This document shows, in pieces, positions 1 to 11,229 of a stretch of DNA of 64,000 nucleotides (positions are counted from its first letter, which is position 1; every line of letters starts with the position of its first letter). The DNA comes from an uncultured Paracoccaceae bacterium. GTDB taxonomy: Bacteria; Pseudomonadota; Alphaproteobacteria; Rhodobacterales; Rhodobacteraceae. The notes below the pieces were generated by a model, which searched no databases, was not told the origin of the DNA, and saw only the letters and a list, made by a program, of their open reading frames with translations. The DNA lies in NCBI GenBank assembly GCA_947495795.1, contig CANMAI010000003.1, forward strand, positions 186,001 to 250,000, read 5' to 3'. The position numbers were made by a program, and so were the translations under genes.

Positions 1-192
1 AATTTGCGTTGACCGGTGAGGTCTCATCCGACAGTTTGTGTGGGCAGGCAGCGGCAGACACCACATATAGCGGTCGAGACGATATCTGCACAATCAGACA
101 CACATGCTTTTGCGGAGCTCCGCAGGGGCTGGGTGCAGGCAACGACCGGCACCTTACATGGCTATAACCCAAGACTATCTCAGGGGCAGAGA
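1..192. other. Upstream region of nrdJ
   Basis: No gene of its own is visible here. The nrdJ reading frame stays open back to base 16, but those 59 residues are low-complexity and do not resemble the start of class II reductases, so I read this as the nrdJ 5' region. I looked for a cobalamin riboswitch (the conserved B12-box and GCCACTG-type core) and for paired NrdR boxes and found neither in convincing form. Confidence 0.5.
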
Positions 193-3100
193 ATGAAGAT
201 CGACCGCAAATTCACCACGGAAAAGACCGGCGCATACGGTGGAATTTCCTTCCGCAAGACAGCATCCGAAATTCGCAATCCCGATGGGTCTATCGTGTTT
301 TCGCTAAAGGATATTGATGTGCCGGAGACATGGAGCCAAGTGGCTGCCGATGTTCTTGCACAGAAATATTTCCGCAAGGCGGGTGTGCCCGCAGCGTTGA
401 AGCCGGTGAAAGAGAAGGGCGTGCCTTCGTTCCTCTGGCGCTCTGTGCCCGATGAGGCGGCGCTGAAGAAACTGCCGGAAGATGAGCGGTTTGTGGGAGA
501 GAGCACGGCGACGCAGGTGTTTGACCGACTGGCGGGCGCATGGTGCTACTGGGGTTGGAAAGGAGGCTATTTCTCCTCTGAAGGCGACGCGCAGGCCTAT
601 TATGACGAGATGCGGTTCATGCTGGCCACGCAGATGGCGGCGCCCAACAGCCCGCAATGGTTCAACACCGGTCTGCATTGGGCCTACGGCATCGATGGGC
701 CGAGCCAGGGCCATTTCTATGTTGATTACAAGACCGAGAAGCTGACGAAGTCGACAAGTGCCTACGAGCACCCGCAACCACATGCCTGCTTCATTCAGAG
801 CGTATCGGACGATCTGGTGAATGACGGCGGCATCATGGATCTGTGGACGCGTGAGGCGCGGCTGTTCAAGTATGGTTCGGGCACGGGCACGAACTTCTCT
901 TCCCTGCGGGGGCTGAACGAGCCTTTGGGCGGCGGCGGCAAATCCTCTGGCCTGATGTCTTTCCTTAAAATAGGGGATCGGGCGGCCGGCGCTATCAAAT
1001 CAGGCGGCACAACCCGACGGGCGGCGAAGATGGTGATCTGCGATATGGATCACCCGGATATCGAGCAGTTCATCAACTGGAAGGTGGTTGAAGAGCAGAA
1101 GGTGGCGTCTCTTGTTGCGGGCTCCAAGGCGCATGAAGAGAAGCTGAACGGGATCTTTGAGGCGATCAAGACGTGGGACGGTGCGGAAGCGGATGCCTTC
1201 GACCCCAAACGGAATACGGGGCTGAAGGCTGCGATCCGAACGGCGAAAAAGGCCATGATCCCGGAAACTTACGTGAAGCGCATCCTGCAGTATGCGGAGC
1301 AGGGGTATAGCTCCATCGAGTTCCCGACATATGATACAGATTGGGATTCAGATGCGTATCTGACGGTTTCTGGCCAGAACTCCAACAATTCCGTGCGGGT
1401 GACGGATGCGTTTCTGCAGGCCGTGAAGGATGATGCGGATTGGGAGCTTGTACGGCGGACCGATGGCTCCGTGGCCAAGACGGTGAAGGCGCGTGATCTC
1501 TGGGATCAGGTGGGCCATGCGGCCTGGGCCTGTGCGGATCCGGGCATTCAGTATCACGACACAATCAATTCGTGGCACACCTGCCCGGAAGATGGTGCGA
1601 TCCGGGGCTCCAACCCATGTTCCGAGTACATGTTCCTTGATGATACAGCGTGTAACCTCGCCTCGATGAACCTGCTGACCTTCCTGAAGGACGGCAAATT
1701 CGATGCGGATGCCTATGTGCATGCCTCCCGTCTCTGGATGATCACGCTTGAGATTTCCGTGATGATGGCGCAGTTCCCGAGCCCGGCGATTGCCAAGCGC
1801 TCCTACAAGTTCCGCACCACGGGGCTGGGCTATGCCAATATTGGCGGCCTGCTGATGAACATGGGCTATGGCTACGACAGTGATGAAGGCCGGGCTTTGT
1901 GCGGGGCCTTGAGCGCGATCATGACGGGGGTTTGTTATGCAACTTCGGCCGAGATGGCCGAGGAACTGGGAGCCTTCCCGGGCTATGCGCCGAATGCCGA
2001 GCATATGCTGCGGGTTATGCGCAATCACCGGCGGGCGGCATACTCCGAAAGCAAGGGCTATGAGGGGCTGGCCGTGAACCCGGTGGCGCTGGATGCTGCG
2101 AACTGCCCGGACAAGAGCCTGATCGACCTTTCCCGTGCGGTGTGGGACGAGGCCTTAACGCTGGGTGAGGCGCATGGCTACCGGAACGCGCAGGCAACCG
2201 TGATTGCACCCACGGGCACAATCGGGCTGGTGATGGATTGCGATACCACCGGGATTGAGCCGGATTTCGCCTTGGTGAAATTCAAGAAACTGGCGGGGGG
2301 CGGCTACTTCAAGATCATCAATCAATCGGTGCCCGGCGCGCTTAAGAAGCTGGGCTATAGTACTGCGCAGATTGAAGAAATCGTCGCTTATGCCGTTGGC
2401 CACGGGACAATGGGCAATGCGCCTGATATCAACCCGACATCGCTGATCGGGCACGGCTTTGGGCCGGATGAGATTGCCAAGGTAGAGGCGGCACTGCCGA
2501 CGGCGTTCGACATTCGCTTTGTGTTCAATCAGTGGACACTGGGTGCTGAGTTCTGCTCCGATGTGCTGGGCATCCCTGCGGAGCGGCTGAATGATCCGGG
2601 TTTTGACCTGCTGCGGCATCTTGGATATTCCAAGGCGCAGATCGAGGCCGCGAACAACCATGTATGCGGGACCATGACTCTGGAAGGTGCGCCGCATCTG
2701 AAGGCCGAGCATTACAGTGTATTCGATTGTGCCAACCCATGTGGCAAGATCGGAGAGCGGTTCCTGAGCGTGGAGAGCCACATCCACATGATGGCGGCGG
2801 CGCAGAGCTTCATTTCTGGCGCCATTTCCAAGACGATCAACATGCCGAATGACGCGAGCATTGAGGACTGCAAGGAGGCTTACGAGCTTTCTTGGTCGCT
2901 CGGGGTGAAGGCCAATGCGCTTTACCGCGATGGCTCCAAGCTCTCGCAGCCGCTTTCTGCCGCGCTGATCGAGGATGAGGACGAGGACCTGGAAGAGACC
3001 TTGTTCGAAGCCCCGGCGGGTGAACGGGCGCAGATTCTGGCGGAGAAGATTATCGAGAAGGTGATCGTGAAGGAGGTCGCGCGCGGGCGGGCCAAGCTGC

Positions 3101-3837
3101 CGGAACGACGGAAGGGCTATACGCAGAAGGCGATTGTGGGGAATCACAAGGTGTATCTGCGGACGGGCGAATATGAGGATGGCCAGTTGGGCGAAATCTT
3201 CATCGACATGCACAAGGAAGGTGCAGCTTTCCGGGCGATGATGAACAATTTCGCCATCGCGGTGAGTGTGGGCCTGCAATACGGCGTGCCGCTGGAAGAA
3301 TTTGTGGAGGCGTTCACGTTCACGAGGTTTGAACCTGCGGGGATGGTGACGGGGAACGACTCGATCAAGAACGCGACCTCCATTCTGGATTACATCTTCC
3401 GGGAACTGGCGGTCAGCTATCTTGATCGCACGGATCTCGCTCATGTGAAGCCAGAGGGGCAGGGCTTTGACGAGATCGGGCGCGGCGAGGAAGAGGGTGT
3501 TTCCAACATCCGGCCCGTGGAGCCCGACATGCAGCAGGCGTCGATCGAGATGATCAAGCAGGTGAGCAGCACCGGCTATCTGAGAAAGCGCCTTCCGCAG
3601 GAACTTATGGTTCTGCAAGGTGGCGCCGCAACGGCCGCGCTGGAAACCGGGCTTGCGACGGAGGCGACAGTCTCCACCGTTGAAGTGATGACGGCCACGG
3701 TGCTCGACGAGCGTGCCAAGGCCAAAATGCAGGGCTACGAGGGCGATCCGTGTGGAGAATGCGGGAACTTCACTCTGGTTCGCAACGGGACCTGCATGAA
3801 GTGCAACACGTGTGGGGGAACGTCCGGATGTAGTTAA
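193..3837 (+). CDS. nrdJ: Vitamin B12-dependent (class II) ribonucleoside-diphosphate reductase
   Basis: Reduces ribonucleotides to deoxyribonucleotides with adenosylcobalamin as radical source, supplying DNA precursors independently of oxygen. The start at 193 gives 1214 residues, the usual size of the large proteobacterial NrdJ, and follows a GGGG-rich ribosome site; the upstream in-frame extension is non-homologous. Visible marks are the SNPCSEYMF substrate-site segment near residue 475, the PTGT motif, the NHVCGTM segment near residue 825, the [12 protein letters not shown] motif, a TSCPD domain at about residues 980-1080, and a C-terminal cysteine cluster (CGECGN ... CMKCNTCGG) in the last 30 residues that should re-reduce the active site. 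A monocistronic unit closed by a strong terminator. Identity is near certain. Confidence 0.97.
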   Translation: MKIDRKFTTEKTGAYGGISFRKTASEIRNPDGSIVFSLKDIDVPETWSQVAADVLAQKYFRKAGVPAALKPVKEKGVPSFLWRSVPDEAALKKLPEDERFVGESTATQVFDRLAGAWCYWGWKGGYFSSEGDAQAYYDEMRFMLATQMAAPNSPQWFNTGLHWAYGIDGPSQGHFYVDYKTEKLTKSTSAYEHPQPHACFIQSVSDDLVNDGGIMDLWTREARLFKYGSGTGTNFSSLRGLNEPLGGGGKSSGLMSFLKIGDRAAGAIKSGGTTRRAAKMVICDMDHPDIEQFINWKVVEEQKVASLVAGSKAHEEKLNGIFEAIKTWDGAEADAFDPKRNTGLKAAIRTAKKAMIPETYVKRILQYAEQGYSSIEFPTYDTDWDSDAYLTVSGQNSNNSVRVTDAFLQAVKDDADWELVRRTDGSVAKTVKARDLWDQVGHAAWACADPGIQYHDTINSWHTCPEDGAIRGSNPCSEYMFLDDTACNLASMNLLTFLKDGKFDADAYVHASRLWMITLEISVMMAQFPSPAIAKRSYKFRTTGLGYANIGGLLMNMGYGYDSDEGRALCGALSAIMTGVCYATSAEMAEELGAFPGYAPNAEHMLRVMRNHRRAAYSESKGYEGLAVNPVALDAANCPDKSLIDLSRAVWDEALTLGEAHGYRNAQATVIAPTGTIGLVMDCDTTGIEPDFALVKFKKLAGGGYFKIINQSVPGALKKLGYSTAQIEEIVAYAVGHGTMGNAPDINPTSLIGHGFGPDEIAKVEAALPTAFDIRFVFNQWTLGAEFCSDVLGIPAERLNDPGFDLLRHLGYSKAQIEAANNHVCGTMTLEGAPHLKAEHYSVFDCANPCGKIGERFLSVESHIHMMAAAQSFISGAISKTINMPNDASIEDCKEAYELSWSLGVKANALYRDGSKLSQPLSAALIEDEDEDLEETLFEAPAGERAQILAEKIIEKVIVKEVARGRAKLPERRKGYTQKAIVGNHKVYLRTGEYEDGQLGEIFIDMHKEGAAFRAMMNNFAIAVSVGLQYGVPLEEFVEAFTFTRFEPAGMVTGNDSIKNATSILDYIFRELAVSYLDRTDLAHVKPEGQGFDEIGRGEEEGVSNIRPVEPDMQQASIEMIKQVSSTGYLRKRLPQELMVLQGGAATAALETGLATEATVSTVEVMTATVLDERAKAKMQGYEGDPCGECGNFTLVRNGTCMKCNTCGGTSGCS

Positions 3838-3937
3838 AGAGATGCGCCGGGGCGGTTTGCCCCGCCCGGCGTTAAGCTTTCAGGCCGCAGGCAATAAACC
3901 GAGCGGTAAACTATAAGAGCCTGAAAATGCGAGACTT

Positions 3938-3966
3938 GGGGGATGGCGTGCCATCCCCCTTTTTTT
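3938..3966 (+). terminator. Rho-independent terminator of nrdJ
   Basis: A 9-bp perfect stem (GGGGGATGG / CCATCCCCC) with a 4-nt loop is followed at once by seven T. A second GC-rich hairpin without a T-run lies just upstream at 3846-3870. The T-run points to termination on the plus strand, after nrdJ and before the convergent chemotaxis receptor. Confidence 0.9.
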
Positions 3967-4023
3967 ACTGGGCAGTTCGTCGGTTGCGGGATCTGACAGC
4001 CCTGGTTCATCTCTTTGGCGTAC

Positions 4024-6735
4024 CTAGTTTTGCCCTGACGCGCGCCGCATCTCGGCCCCTTGGCCGGGCGCGGCTGTTGTGGTGAAACCGCCTATCATTG
4101 CCGTGAGGTTTGAAGCCGCCTTAAGCAGGTTGTTGGCCGAGGATGCACTCTGGTCCGCAAGTGCGGAGTTTTGCTGGGTCATGTCATCCAGATGCGCGAC
4201 GGAGCTGCTTATGTCCGATACGCCTGTCGCCTGCTCTTTCACGGCGTCCGAGATGTCGGCAATAGTCTCTGCGACAGACTGCACAGCACCCACGATATTC
4301 TCAAGGCTTTCGCCCGTTTTGTTGACCAGAGCCACTCCGGCAGAAACGTTTTCAGTACTCGCGGCGATCAGTTGTTTGATGTCGCTGGACGCTTCAGATG
4401 AGCGCTGTGCCAGAGTGCGAACCTCGGAGGCAACGACGGCGAAGCCCTTGCCGGCCTCGCCCGCGCGGGCAGCCTCCACGGCGGCATTCAGGGCCAGGAG
4501 GTTTGTCTGGAAGGCGATCCCTTCAATTACGCTGATGATATCGCTGATCTTTGTCGAGCTTTCTTCGATACGCGCCATTGCCGAGACGGTATCTGTTACG
4601 ACATCACCACCGGCCTTGGCGAGTTCGCTTGCCCGTGTGCTCAGGTCCGCGCCATTTTGCGCCTTCTGGGCGTTTTCGCGGATGCTTGCGGACATCTCTT
4701 CCATTGTCGCTGAGGTTTGTTCCAGAGTTGCAGCCTGAGATTCGGCGCGAGATGCGAGATCGCGGGATCCCTTTGCAATCGGATCTGCATCCGCGCGCAC
4801 CTCGCCTGCGGCACGCTCGACCTGCTGAATGGTTGTGCTGAGGCTGTTGACGCTAGAATTGAAACGGTCCGCCGCGCACTTGAAATCACCCTGAAAGCGA
4901 TTGCTGATCAGGCGGGTCAGATCTCCGTCTGCCAGTGCTGCAAGCGCTTCATCCAGTTCGGACATGAACCGGTTTACGGCTTCCATCAGCCCGTTCATGC
5001 CGGATGCTGCCATCGAGGTGAAGCCGAGATTGTCGATATATGTAACGCGCTTGTCGAACGCGCCCTTGTTGACGGCCTCGATAACGTCAATCAACTCGTT
5101 CTCCAGCGCACGCACGGATGTCACGTTGCTCATTTCGACGGCTGAACCGATCTGAGTCCCCTCTGTGTCGCGTATCGGGGAAAACTTGACCTCGACGACG
5201 ACGCCTTTGTAGCTGAGATCCAGCGCCTGATCACCCGTCACCTTGGTTTTCAGGCAAGTGCCGTCCGCCTCAAGTTCTTCAACCTTTTTGAGCAAAGGCA
5301 AAAAATTAAGGTCGGACACCGCCGAGCCGGACGCCTGACCGGTGTCCGAAGGTTTTGTGTAGTCCTTCAGGGTTGCGCCGACATCCTCCCACAGTTTGTC
5401 GAATGCAGGGTTTTGTGTGATGACATTCCCCGCACCATCGAGAACCACCATTGGCGTTTTGTTGCTTCGCACCGCTGCCGTGACGGCGAGCTGAACGCCC
5501 GCATTTTTCTGAAAAGTGCGCAGGGCCTGCGCCATCTGGCCAATCTCGTCCTCGCGTGTTTCGCCCGGTATATCTCCCTCGATTTTCCCATTGGCAATAC
5601 GGAGCATTGAATTGGCGAGTGCACTGATTGTTTTGGAAAGGCGTTGCGCGAGCAGGAACCCGATACTCGCGATCGCCAGCATGATTGAAAGCACCACAAT
5701 CAAAAGTGTATTTCTGAGATTGTCGAGGGGAGCAAGTGCGCTTGCAATTGGCCGCTCCGTGACGACAACCCACTGTTCGTCAAAGACATCTGCTCTCATG
5801 GCACTCAACAAAGTGGGGCCTCCAAGGATGCCTTCCTCCTCCAGCACCACGCTTTCTCCGCTGCTAAAAACGCCTTCCAGCCACGATGCATCCACGCGTT
5901 TTTGGAGGATATCATTGGTTTCCGTCTCCGCCAGATCGCTGCGCAAGAAGCCGTCTTGCCCGACGATATATGTTGTTACTTCCTCTTGGGAGGCTACGGC
6001 TGCGGCTACTTGATTTGATGGGATTTGCAAGGCTATGACACCCAGCTGTTCGCCTTGTTTTCCTGCTACAGGTGCAGCCACGAAGGCTGCCGGAGCGCCA
6101 TAGCTTGGAGCATAGGGTTCAAAGTCGACAAAGGCTTGATCCGTATCCAGTAAGGCCTCACGGAACACAACACCGAGCCCGGAATCCTTGTATGCGCCGG
6201 ATTGCAGGTTGGTTGCGTAATCCAGCTCCTTGAAGACAGAGTAGACGATATCTCCTGAGGGGGAGATCAGGAAAATATCATAGTAGCCGCGCAGCTCAAG
6301 AAGCGTGCGGAAATCCGGATGAAACCGCCCGTGCATCACGTTGTAGGGCGTTGTTTCTGGCGCAGCATCCAGAAGATGTTTGCTGCCGATTGGATTGGGG
6401 TTGCTATCGATGTAGTCGTTGCGCAGGCCATCCGGCGTTGTGGTATCCCAGGAATTGGAGAAAGCGCTCAGACTGTCCCGCACAAGATCGGAATGCATGA
6501 GAAAATCGAGATCCCCGCTGACGGATGTGACGTAAGTATCCAGCCCATGGTTTTGAGAGGCGGACACTACCTGAAGCTTGTTCTGAACATCCTGCCGGAC
6601 AATGCCCGAAGAAACTATATAGGCGCCGATTCCGGTAGCAACCGCCGCGACAACCGCAGACCCAAGATAGCCGGAGGCGATTTGAAACGATAGTGAGCGC
6701 GTGGACTGCGCCTTGCCAATAAGTTTTTTGATCAT
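4024..6735 (-). CDS. Methyl-accepting chemotaxis protein with large periplasmic sensor and PAS domain
   Basis: Transmembrane chemoreceptor that would control CheA kinase activity. In order: a short cytoplasmic tail, a membrane helix at about residues 18-45, a periplasmic cache-like sensor at about 46-335 (with the [16 protein letters not shown] strand pattern typical of double-cache folds), a second membrane helix at about 338-362, a HAMP domain, a PAS-like segment at about 410-540, a second HAMP-like helical region, and the signalling domain at about 640-860. The signalling tip carries the nearly invariant [20 protein letters not shown] motif. At 903 residues it is longer than standard receptors because of the PAS insert. 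No C-terminal CheR-tethering pentapeptide is visible. It stands alone, with no che genes nearby, so its ligand cannot be deduced. Confidence 0.93.
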   Translation of the reverse strand: MIKKLIGKAQSTRSLSFQIASGYLGSAVVAAVATGIGAYIVSSGIVRQDVQNKLQVVSASQNHGLDTYVTSVSGDLDFLMHSDLVRDSLSAFSNSWDTTTPDGLRNDYIDSNPNPIGSKHLLDAAPETTPYNVMHGRFHPDFRTLLELRGYYDIFLISPSGDIVYSVFKELDYATNLQSGAYKDSGLGVVFREALLDTDQAFVDFEPYAPSYGAPAAFVAAPVAGKQGEQLGVIALQIPSNQVAAAVASQEEVTTYIVGQDGFLRSDLAETETNDILQKRVDASWLEGVFSSGESVVLEEEGILGGPTLLSAMRADVFDEQWVVVTERPIASALAPLDNLRNTLLIVVLSIMLAIASIGFLLAQRLSKTISALANSMLRIANGKIEGDIPGETREDEIGQMAQALRTFQKNAGVQLAVTAAVRSNKTPMVVLDGAGNVITQNPAFDKLWEDVGATLKDYTKPSDTGQASGSAVSDLNFLPLLKKVEELEADGTCLKTKVTGDQALDLSYKGVVVEVKFSPIRDTEGTQIGSAVEMSNVTSVRALENELIDVIEAVNKGAFDKRVTYIDNLGFTSMAASGMNGLMEAVNRFMSELDEALAALADGDLTRLISNRFQGDFKCAADRFNSSVNSLSTTIQQVERAAGEVRADADPIAKGSRDLASRAESQAATLEQTSATMEEMSASIRENAQKAQNGADLSTRASELAKAGGDVVTDTVSAMARIEESSTKISDIISVIEGIAFQTNLLALNAAVEAARAGEAGKGFAVVASEVRTLAQRSSEASSDIKQLIAASTENVSAGVALVNKTGESLENIVGAVQSVAETIADISDAVKEQATGVSDISSSVAHLDDMTQQNSALADQSASSANNLLKAASNLTAMIGGFTTTAAPGQGAEMRRASGQN

Positions 6736-7018
6736 GGGCGTGCTCTCTTTTAAGGCTCGCCGATTGAATTATCCGCCCTTATTCAACAGAAGGTTTAGCC
6801 GCCAAGCCGACAATCAAGTTTTGTGTATAAAGTTTGAGATGTTTTCGCCATCAAGAGTGCCGCTATTTACAGACTGCCAGGAGTATAACTGGACTAATGG
6901 CAATAAGCTCGATTTTGAGGATTAAGAGTTTATTACAAGTACAGAATTTTTGATTTATCACGCGGAGCAACGGCGACCGCGGTACTGTAGTGGGGGCGTT
7001 GATTTGCCCGTTTCAGGC
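6736..7018. other. Intergenic region between the chemoreceptor gene and the ilvN 3' end
   Basis: AT-rich stretch of about 280 bases holding the promoter side of the chemoreceptor gene (right of 6735) and the 3' end of ilvN. I see no convincing open frame, RNA gene or strong hairpin in it. Confidence 0.4.
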
Positions 7019-7579
7019 TCATGCGCCGCGCGCTATCGCAGCAACGCCGGTGCGGGCCACTTCTTCGAGGCCAAGAGGGACCATGAGGGTGACGAAAGCG
7101 TCAATCTTTTCTGGTGTGCCCGTGAGTTCGAAGACGAAGGATTCCAGTGTGCTGTCCACCACGCTCGCGCGGAAAACCTCGGAGGTGCGCATTGCCTCCA
7201 CCCGTTTCTCGCCCGTGCCGTTGACTTTGATGAGCGCAAGTTCACGCTCCACGGATTTGCCCTCGACAGTAAGATCGTGGACAGAATGCACGGGCACCAT
7301 GCGGCCGAGCTGCGCCTTTATCTGTTCGATCACTGCGGGTGTGCCTGTGGTAACGACCGTAATGCGCGAGCGGTGGCCGGTATGATCGATTTCGGCCACC
7401 GTGAGGCTATCGATATTGTAGCCTCGCCCGGAGAAAAGGCCGATGACGCGCGCAAGAACGCCCGCCTCGTTGTCGACGATGATGGCGAGTGTATGCGCCT
7501 CTATGATCTCGGCATTGGGATCGCGGAGATCATAGGCGGAATGGCTGGAGGTTCCGGATTTTATTTTAAGTGGTGACAT
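7019..7579 (-). CDS. ilvN: Acetolactate synthase small (regulatory) subunit
   Basis: Regulatory subunit of acetohydroxyacid synthase, the first common enzyme of valine, leucine and isoleucine synthesis; it stimulates the IlvB catalytic subunit and carries end-product inhibition. The 186-residue protein has an N-terminal ACT domain (residues about 27-100: HTLAIIVDNEAGVLARV, then GRGYNIDSLTV) and the C-terminal ALS_ss domain (about 105-180). A GGGGG ribosome site lies just upstream of the ATG. The gene is not directly coupled to ilvB: an opposite-strand gene and a sulfotransferase gene lie between them, so it needs its own promoter or long readthrough. Also called IlvH. Confidence 0.95.
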   Translation of the reverse strand: MSPLKIKSGTSSHSAYDLRDPNAEIIEAHTLAIIVDNEAGVLARVIGLFSGRGYNIDSLTVAEIDHTGHRSRITVVTTGTPAVIEQIKAQLGRMVPVHSVHDLTVEGKSVERELALIKVNGTGEKRVEAMRTSEVFRASVVDSTLESFVFELTGTPEKIDAFVTLMVPLGLEEVARTGVAAIARGA

Positions 7580-7685
7580 GTTTCCCCCGTAACGGATTGG
7601 AGCGGGCTTTTTGCTCTAGGTTGATGGATGTATGCCCGGTTTTTGCAGGCAGGGCGAGCGACTTTTGTATGGAGAGGTGTGTGAG

Positions 7686-8549
7686 ATGCAGCACGAAAGC
7701 ACGGCGCCAGTGGTTGCACGCTCGGCCATTTGGGACGGGCGCACGCCGCCAAAACCAGGCGCCGCACCGGATGCGCCTTGGCAGAAGCTTTGCCCGTATT
7801 GCGACGCGCCATTGAGCAAGACGGAGGTGTTTCGGCCTGGCCATTGCGCGGCGGCGGCTTGCGGGCACCGGCACATCCTTTTGCTCAACTATCTGGCGGA
7901 GGAGGGCCGGCGTGCCGCGTATCACGCGGATTGCGAGGCTGCTGAGCCGCGGCAAGCGGCACGCGCACTGGCGGTGAAGGAAGGGTGCGAGGCGGACGAT
8001 GTGGTTTCTGTGATCGTTCCCTATCAGAACACCGCTGTCGTGCCTTTGCCGGGGGAACGGCGGGATGCGTTTCTTGCGCATCTGGCTGAGGCTGTGGTGG
8101 AGGCCTTTGAGAAAGAGCCGGTGGTTGGGGCGGTGGAGGTGCCGCCCGAGGCTGCCGCCCCTCTTACAATCGCCGGGTGTTCGACGTGTCAGGGCTATTG
8201 CTGCAAGCAGGGTGCGGATCGGAATGCATTTCTGACGGCTGGTGAGTTGGTGGAGATCCGGGCCCGGCGGCCCGATATGGATGCTAAGGCTCTGATTGCC
8301 TTTTATGAGGCCGCATTGCCCGAGGCATCGGTGGAGGGCGCGTGCGTTTATCAAGGGCCGCTGGGATGCGTATTGAGCCGCGATGTTCGCTCTTCCGTAT
8401 GCAACACGTTCCATTGCCGGGAGTTGATCGAGGCGTTTGCGCGGGTTGGCGACATGCCGGGTGCGCCGGTGACTATACTGGCCCGCTCTGACGAGGGTGT
8501 TGAGGCCATTGGCGCTATGGGGGCGGACAAGGTGTGGCGCTTGATGTGA
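7686..8549 (+). CDS. Cysteine-rich protein with zinc-ribbon-like and YkgJ-like metal-binding modules
   Basis: Function unknown. About 287 residues from the ATG at 7686, which has a GGAGAGG ribosome site; an in-frame ATG at 7632 would add 18 residues. The N-terminal part has a CPYC ... C ... CGHRH pattern like a zinc ribbon. The C-terminal third has CSTCQGYCC followed by CVYQGPLGC and CNTFHC, which resembles the CxxCxxCC iron/zinc-chelating family (YkgJ, UPF0153). A middle segment (roughly residues 70-145) has no recognisable motif. The gene runs opposite to ilvN and to the sulfotransferase gene and sits between them. I infer metal binding only; no enzyme activity can be assigned. Confidence 0.72.
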   Translation: MQHESTAPVVARSAIWDGRTPPKPGAAPDAPWQKLCPYCDAPLSKTEVFRPGHCAAAACGHRHILLLNYLAEEGRRAAYHADCEAAEPRQAARALAVKEGCEADDVVSVIVPYQNTAVVPLPGERRDAFLAHLAEAVVEAFEKEPVVGAVEVPPEAAAPLTIAGCSTCQGYCCKQGADRNAFLTAGELVEIRARRPDMDAKALIAFYEAALPEASVEGACVYQGPLGCVLSRDVRSSVCNTFHCRELIEAFARVGDMPGAPVTILARSDEGVEAIGAMGADKVWRLM

Positions 8550-8557
8550 CATCTGTA

Positions 8558-8654
8558 GCGTTTCGCTTCGAACTTGAATCATCCAGCGCTGCCTGAAACA
8601 AAAGATTTCAACGCGTTAGGTGAGAAGTGATGTTTCAGATTAAAGGCGAAACGC
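8558..8654. repeat. Nested inverted repeat between convergent genes (dispersed element, copy 1)
   Basis: Outer arms GCGTTTCGC (8558-8566) and GCGAAACGC (8646-8654) pair perfectly; inner arms CTGAAACA (8593-8600) and TGTTTCAG (8631-8638) also pair. The element lies between two convergent stop codons. Its right end (GCGAAACGCATTAG) resembles the sequences bordering the stop codons at 25105 and 37182. It may act as a bidirectional terminator or be a mobile intergenic palindrome. Confidence 0.55.
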
Positions 8655-8655
8655 A

Positions 8656-9480
8656 TTAGTACTCCGCCCTTCCGGGCGCATTGAAATCCGTACAGGGCGG
8701 CAGGGGGAGGGAGATGTCGGGTTTGTTGAAGAGGATATCGTAGAAGGGTGCGAAGCGGGTGAGTATCGCTTTGCTTTCCGTCTCTGAAAGCTCCTGTTTG
8801 TGACGCGCAGGCGTGGCCTTGTTGCGCAGCGTCTTGTCGGCGCGCGCCACCTTGCGGGCAATGCGGCGCGGGTTTCCCTCCAGTCCGAGTTGGGTGAGGA
8901 TCTGGGCGGCGCCTTTCTCAGTATCGAAGGCGAAGTACTCGTATTGCAGGGGGCGAACACCCGGGAGCTGCAGCCACGCAGAGAGGCTGTCGAGCTGGTT
9001 GGCGATGCCGTTGCAGGCATCCTCCAGAGTGTGGATTTCGGAAAAGGCCGGGCGGCCCTTTGCTCGGGCTCTCTTGCCATGATCAATGAGGGAAAGAGCC
9101 ATATCGCGTGGGTCCCGGAAAATGGCGTGAGCCCGCGCCTCTCCTGCCTGAACCCAGCGCACCATTATATCTGAGGGACGGCCATGTGTTTTTATCACGA
9201 TCGGGTGGCGTTCTTCCTCCAGAGCCGTGCGGATGAGCGCAGCCTTTTCCGCATCCAACTGACCAAAGAAGTTGATGCGGCGCGGGCGTGTATCCGGAAA
9301 GGGGATGAGAGGCTGGTCAAAGCCAGCCTCCGTAAGGGCGACACGGGTCAACTCAAAGGCCAGTGTGGTGCCGCATTTTGTCATCCCATAGCTGAAAAAC
9401 GCAAATTTTTCAGTTTCTTCGGGGCCTTTTCTAGACCAGAACGGCACCGCCAACCTCAATGACATCCTTGGTGCTGGCAT
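8656..9480 (-). CDS. Sulfotransferase family protein
   Basis: Predicted to transfer sulfate from PAPS to an unknown acceptor. The 274-residue protein has the N-terminal PAPS phosphosulfate-binding loop ([17 protein letters not shown], near residues 28-44) and the 3'-phosphate site ([15 protein letters not shown], near residues 140-155), the two diagnostic motifs of the fold. The frame opens inside the 3' end of ilvB, an overlap of up to 50 bases. A GTG at about 9447, preceded by GAGG, is an alternative start and still keeps the PAPS loop. The overlap suggests co-transcription with ilvB. A biosynthetic link to branched-chain amino acids is not obvious. The substrate is unknown. Confidence 0.8.
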   Translation of the reverse strand: MPAPRMSLRLAVPFWSRKGPEETEKFAFFSYGMTKCGTTLAFELTRVALTEAGFDQPLIPFPDTRPRRINFFGQLDAEKAALIRTALEEERHPIVIKTHGRPSDIMVRWVQAGEARAHAIFRDPRDMALSLIDHGKRARAKGRPAFSEIHTLEDACNGIANQLDSLSAWLQLPGVRPLQYEYFAFDTEKGAAQILTQLGLEGNPRRIARKVARADKTLRNKATPARHKQELSETESKAILTRFAPFYDILFNKPDISLPLPPCTDFNAPGRAEY

Positions 9481-11185
9481 CGCCGAGCAGCATCTCGTTA
9501 TGTGCCTTTCCGGAAGGGATCATGGGGAAGCAGTTCTCGTGCTTTTCCACAACGCAATCGAAGATCACGGGGCCATCATAGGCGAGCATTTCCTTGATTG
9601 CCTCATCCAGATCCGCTGGATTATCGCAAATGATGCCCTTACAGCCGAACGCTTCGGCCAGCTTCACGAAATCAGGCAGGCTTTCGGACCAGCTGGAGGA
9701 GTAGCGTTCGCCGTGCAGAAGCTCCTGCCACTGGCGGACCATGCCGAGGCGCTCATTGTTGAGGATGAACTGTTTGACGGGCGCGTGGTACTGCATGGCG
9801 GTGCCCATCTCCTGCATGTTCATCAGCCAGGAAGCTTCTCCCGCGACGTTGATCACCAGCGCATCTGGATGCGCAATCTGCACGCCAACGGAAGCGGGCA
9901 GGCCGTAGCCCATGGTTCCGAGGCCGCCGGATGTCATCCATCGATTCGGATCCTCGAACCCCAGATATTGCGCGGCCCACATTTGGTGTTGGCCCACCTC
10001 GGTCGTGACATAGCGATCCATCCCCTTGGTGAGGGCTTCCAGACGCTCCAGTGCGTATTGCGGCTTGATCGTGCTTTCCGAGTTCTTGTAGTTGAGCGAT
10101 TTGATGCTCTTCCACTCTTCTATCTGTTTCCACCAGCGGGCAACGGCTTCCGAATTGGTGCGGGAACCGCGGGCCTTCCAGACCTCCAGCATCTGTTCCA
10201 GAACGCGGCCGACATCGCCGACGATGGGTACGTCCACATGGATATTCTTGTTGATCGAGGAAGGATCGATATCGATATGGACCTTGAAGCTTTCCGGGCT
10301 GAAGGCATCGGTACGACCGGTTATACGATCATCGAAACGGGCGCCGATGCAGAGCATGTAATCGCAGCCATGCATGGCCATATTGGCCTCATACGTACCG
10401 TGCATGCCGAGCATGCCCATCCAGTTATCGCCTGAAGCGGGGTAGCAGCCGAGGCCCATCAGGGTGGATGTGATGGGAAAGCCCGTGGCGGCAGTGAGTT
10501 CGCGCAGGGATTGGCTGGCTTTGGGGCCTGCATTGATCACGCCACCGCCGGAATAGAGGATCGGGCGTTCTGCGCGCTCCAGCCCCTCAACGGCCAGCGT
10601 GATGAGATCGATATCGCCCTCGGTTTGCGGGGCGTAGTGCTTGGTGCGCGACTGCGCGCGGGCCGTGTATTCGCCGCTTGCAAACTGAACATCCTTGGGG
10701 ATGTCCACCAACACTGGGCCAGGGCGACCATGCGTGGCGACATGGAAGGCCTGATGGATTGTTTCGCCCAGAATGTCCGTATCCTTCACCAGCCAGTTGT
10801 GCTTGGTGCAGGGGCGGGTGATGCCCACAGTGTCGGCCTCCTGAAAGGCATCATTGCCGATCATGAAGGTTGGCACCTGGCCGGTGAGAACGACGAGGGG
10901 GATGCTGTCCATCAGGGCGTCCGTCAGGCCCGTCACGGCGTTTGTAGCGCCCGGACCCGAGGTGACCAAAACAACACCGGGCTTCCCGGTGGAACGGGCA
11001 TAGCCTTCAGCGGCGTGAACAGCGCCTTGTTCGTGACGCACGAGGATGTGGCGGATATCGGATTGCTGGAAAATCTCGTCATAGATCGGTAGCACAGCGC
11101 CGCCGGGATAGCCGAAAATGACCTCCACGCCCTGATCCTTCAGAGCTTTAACGACAATCTGCGCACCGGTCATTTGAGCCGACAT
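9431..11185 (-). CDS. ilvB: Acetolactate synthase large (catalytic) subunit
   Basis: Thiamine-diphosphate enzyme condensing pyruvate with pyruvate or 2-oxobutyrate, the entry step to valine, leucine and isoleucine. The 584-residue protein starts at MSAQMTGAQ, chosen because GGAGAAG lies 4-6 bases upstream; an ATG at 11197 is the alternative. It shows [17 protein letters not shown], the catalytic glutamate in [15 protein letters not shown], and the C-terminal ThDP domain with ILNN. The ThDP/magnesium motif reads GEASW where most family members have GD-A/G-S. Transcription is probably controlled by the leader peptide and terminator at 11230-11330. The 3' end overlaps the sulfotransferase gene. 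Also called IlvI or IlvG in other genomes. Confidence 0.97.
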   Translation of the reverse strand: MSAQMTGAQIVVKALKDQGVEVIFGYPGGAVLPIYDEIFQQSDIRHILVRHEQGAVHAAEGYARSTGKPGVVLVTSGPGATNAVTGLTDALMDSIPLVVLTGQVPTFMIGNDAFQEADTVGITRPCTKHNWLVKDTDILGETIHQAFHVATHGRPGPVLVDIPKDVQFASGEYTARAQSRTKHYAPQTEGDIDLITLAVEGLERAERPILYSGGGVINAGPKASQSLRELTAATGFPITSTLMGLGCYPASGDNWMGMLGMHGTYEANMAMHGCDYMLCIGARFDDRITGRTDAFSPESFKVHIDIDPSSINKNIHVDVPIVGDVGRVLEQMLEVWKARGSRTNSEAVARWWKQIEEWKSIKSLNYKNSESTIKPQYALERLEALTKGMDRYVTTEVGQHQMWAAQYLGFEDPNRWMTSGGLGTMGYGLPASVGVQIAHPDALVINVAGEASWLMNMQEMGTAMQYHAPVKQFILNNERLGMVRQWQELLHGERYSSSWSESLPDFVKLAEAFGCKGIICDNPADLDEAIKEMLAYDGPVIFDCVVEKHENCFPMIPSGKAHNEMLLGDASTKDVIEVGGAVLV

Positions 11186-11229
11186 TTTCTTCTCCATCGC
11201 AAGCCTGCCGGGACCATCCCGATAGGCAT

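Noticed and set aside
1-192. Cobalamin riboswitch or NrdR boxes upstream of nrdJ
   Set aside because: No B12-box or GCCACTG-like core was found. The AT-rich palindromic bits near 61-90 are about 17 bases apart, not the usual three helical turns, so they are not convincing NrdR sites.
16-192. nrdJ starting at base 16
   Set aside because: The extra 59 residues do not look like any NrdJ N-terminus, while the ATG at 193 gives the standard protein length and a ribosome site.
2155-3618. Long open frame on the minus strand inside nrdJ (and similar long shadow frames elsewhere, e.g. 16030-17136, 7566-8582, 9500-10435)
   Set aside because: These are antisense shadows of real GC-rich genes; their proteins are rich in Arg, His and Pro, with no domain or ribosome site.
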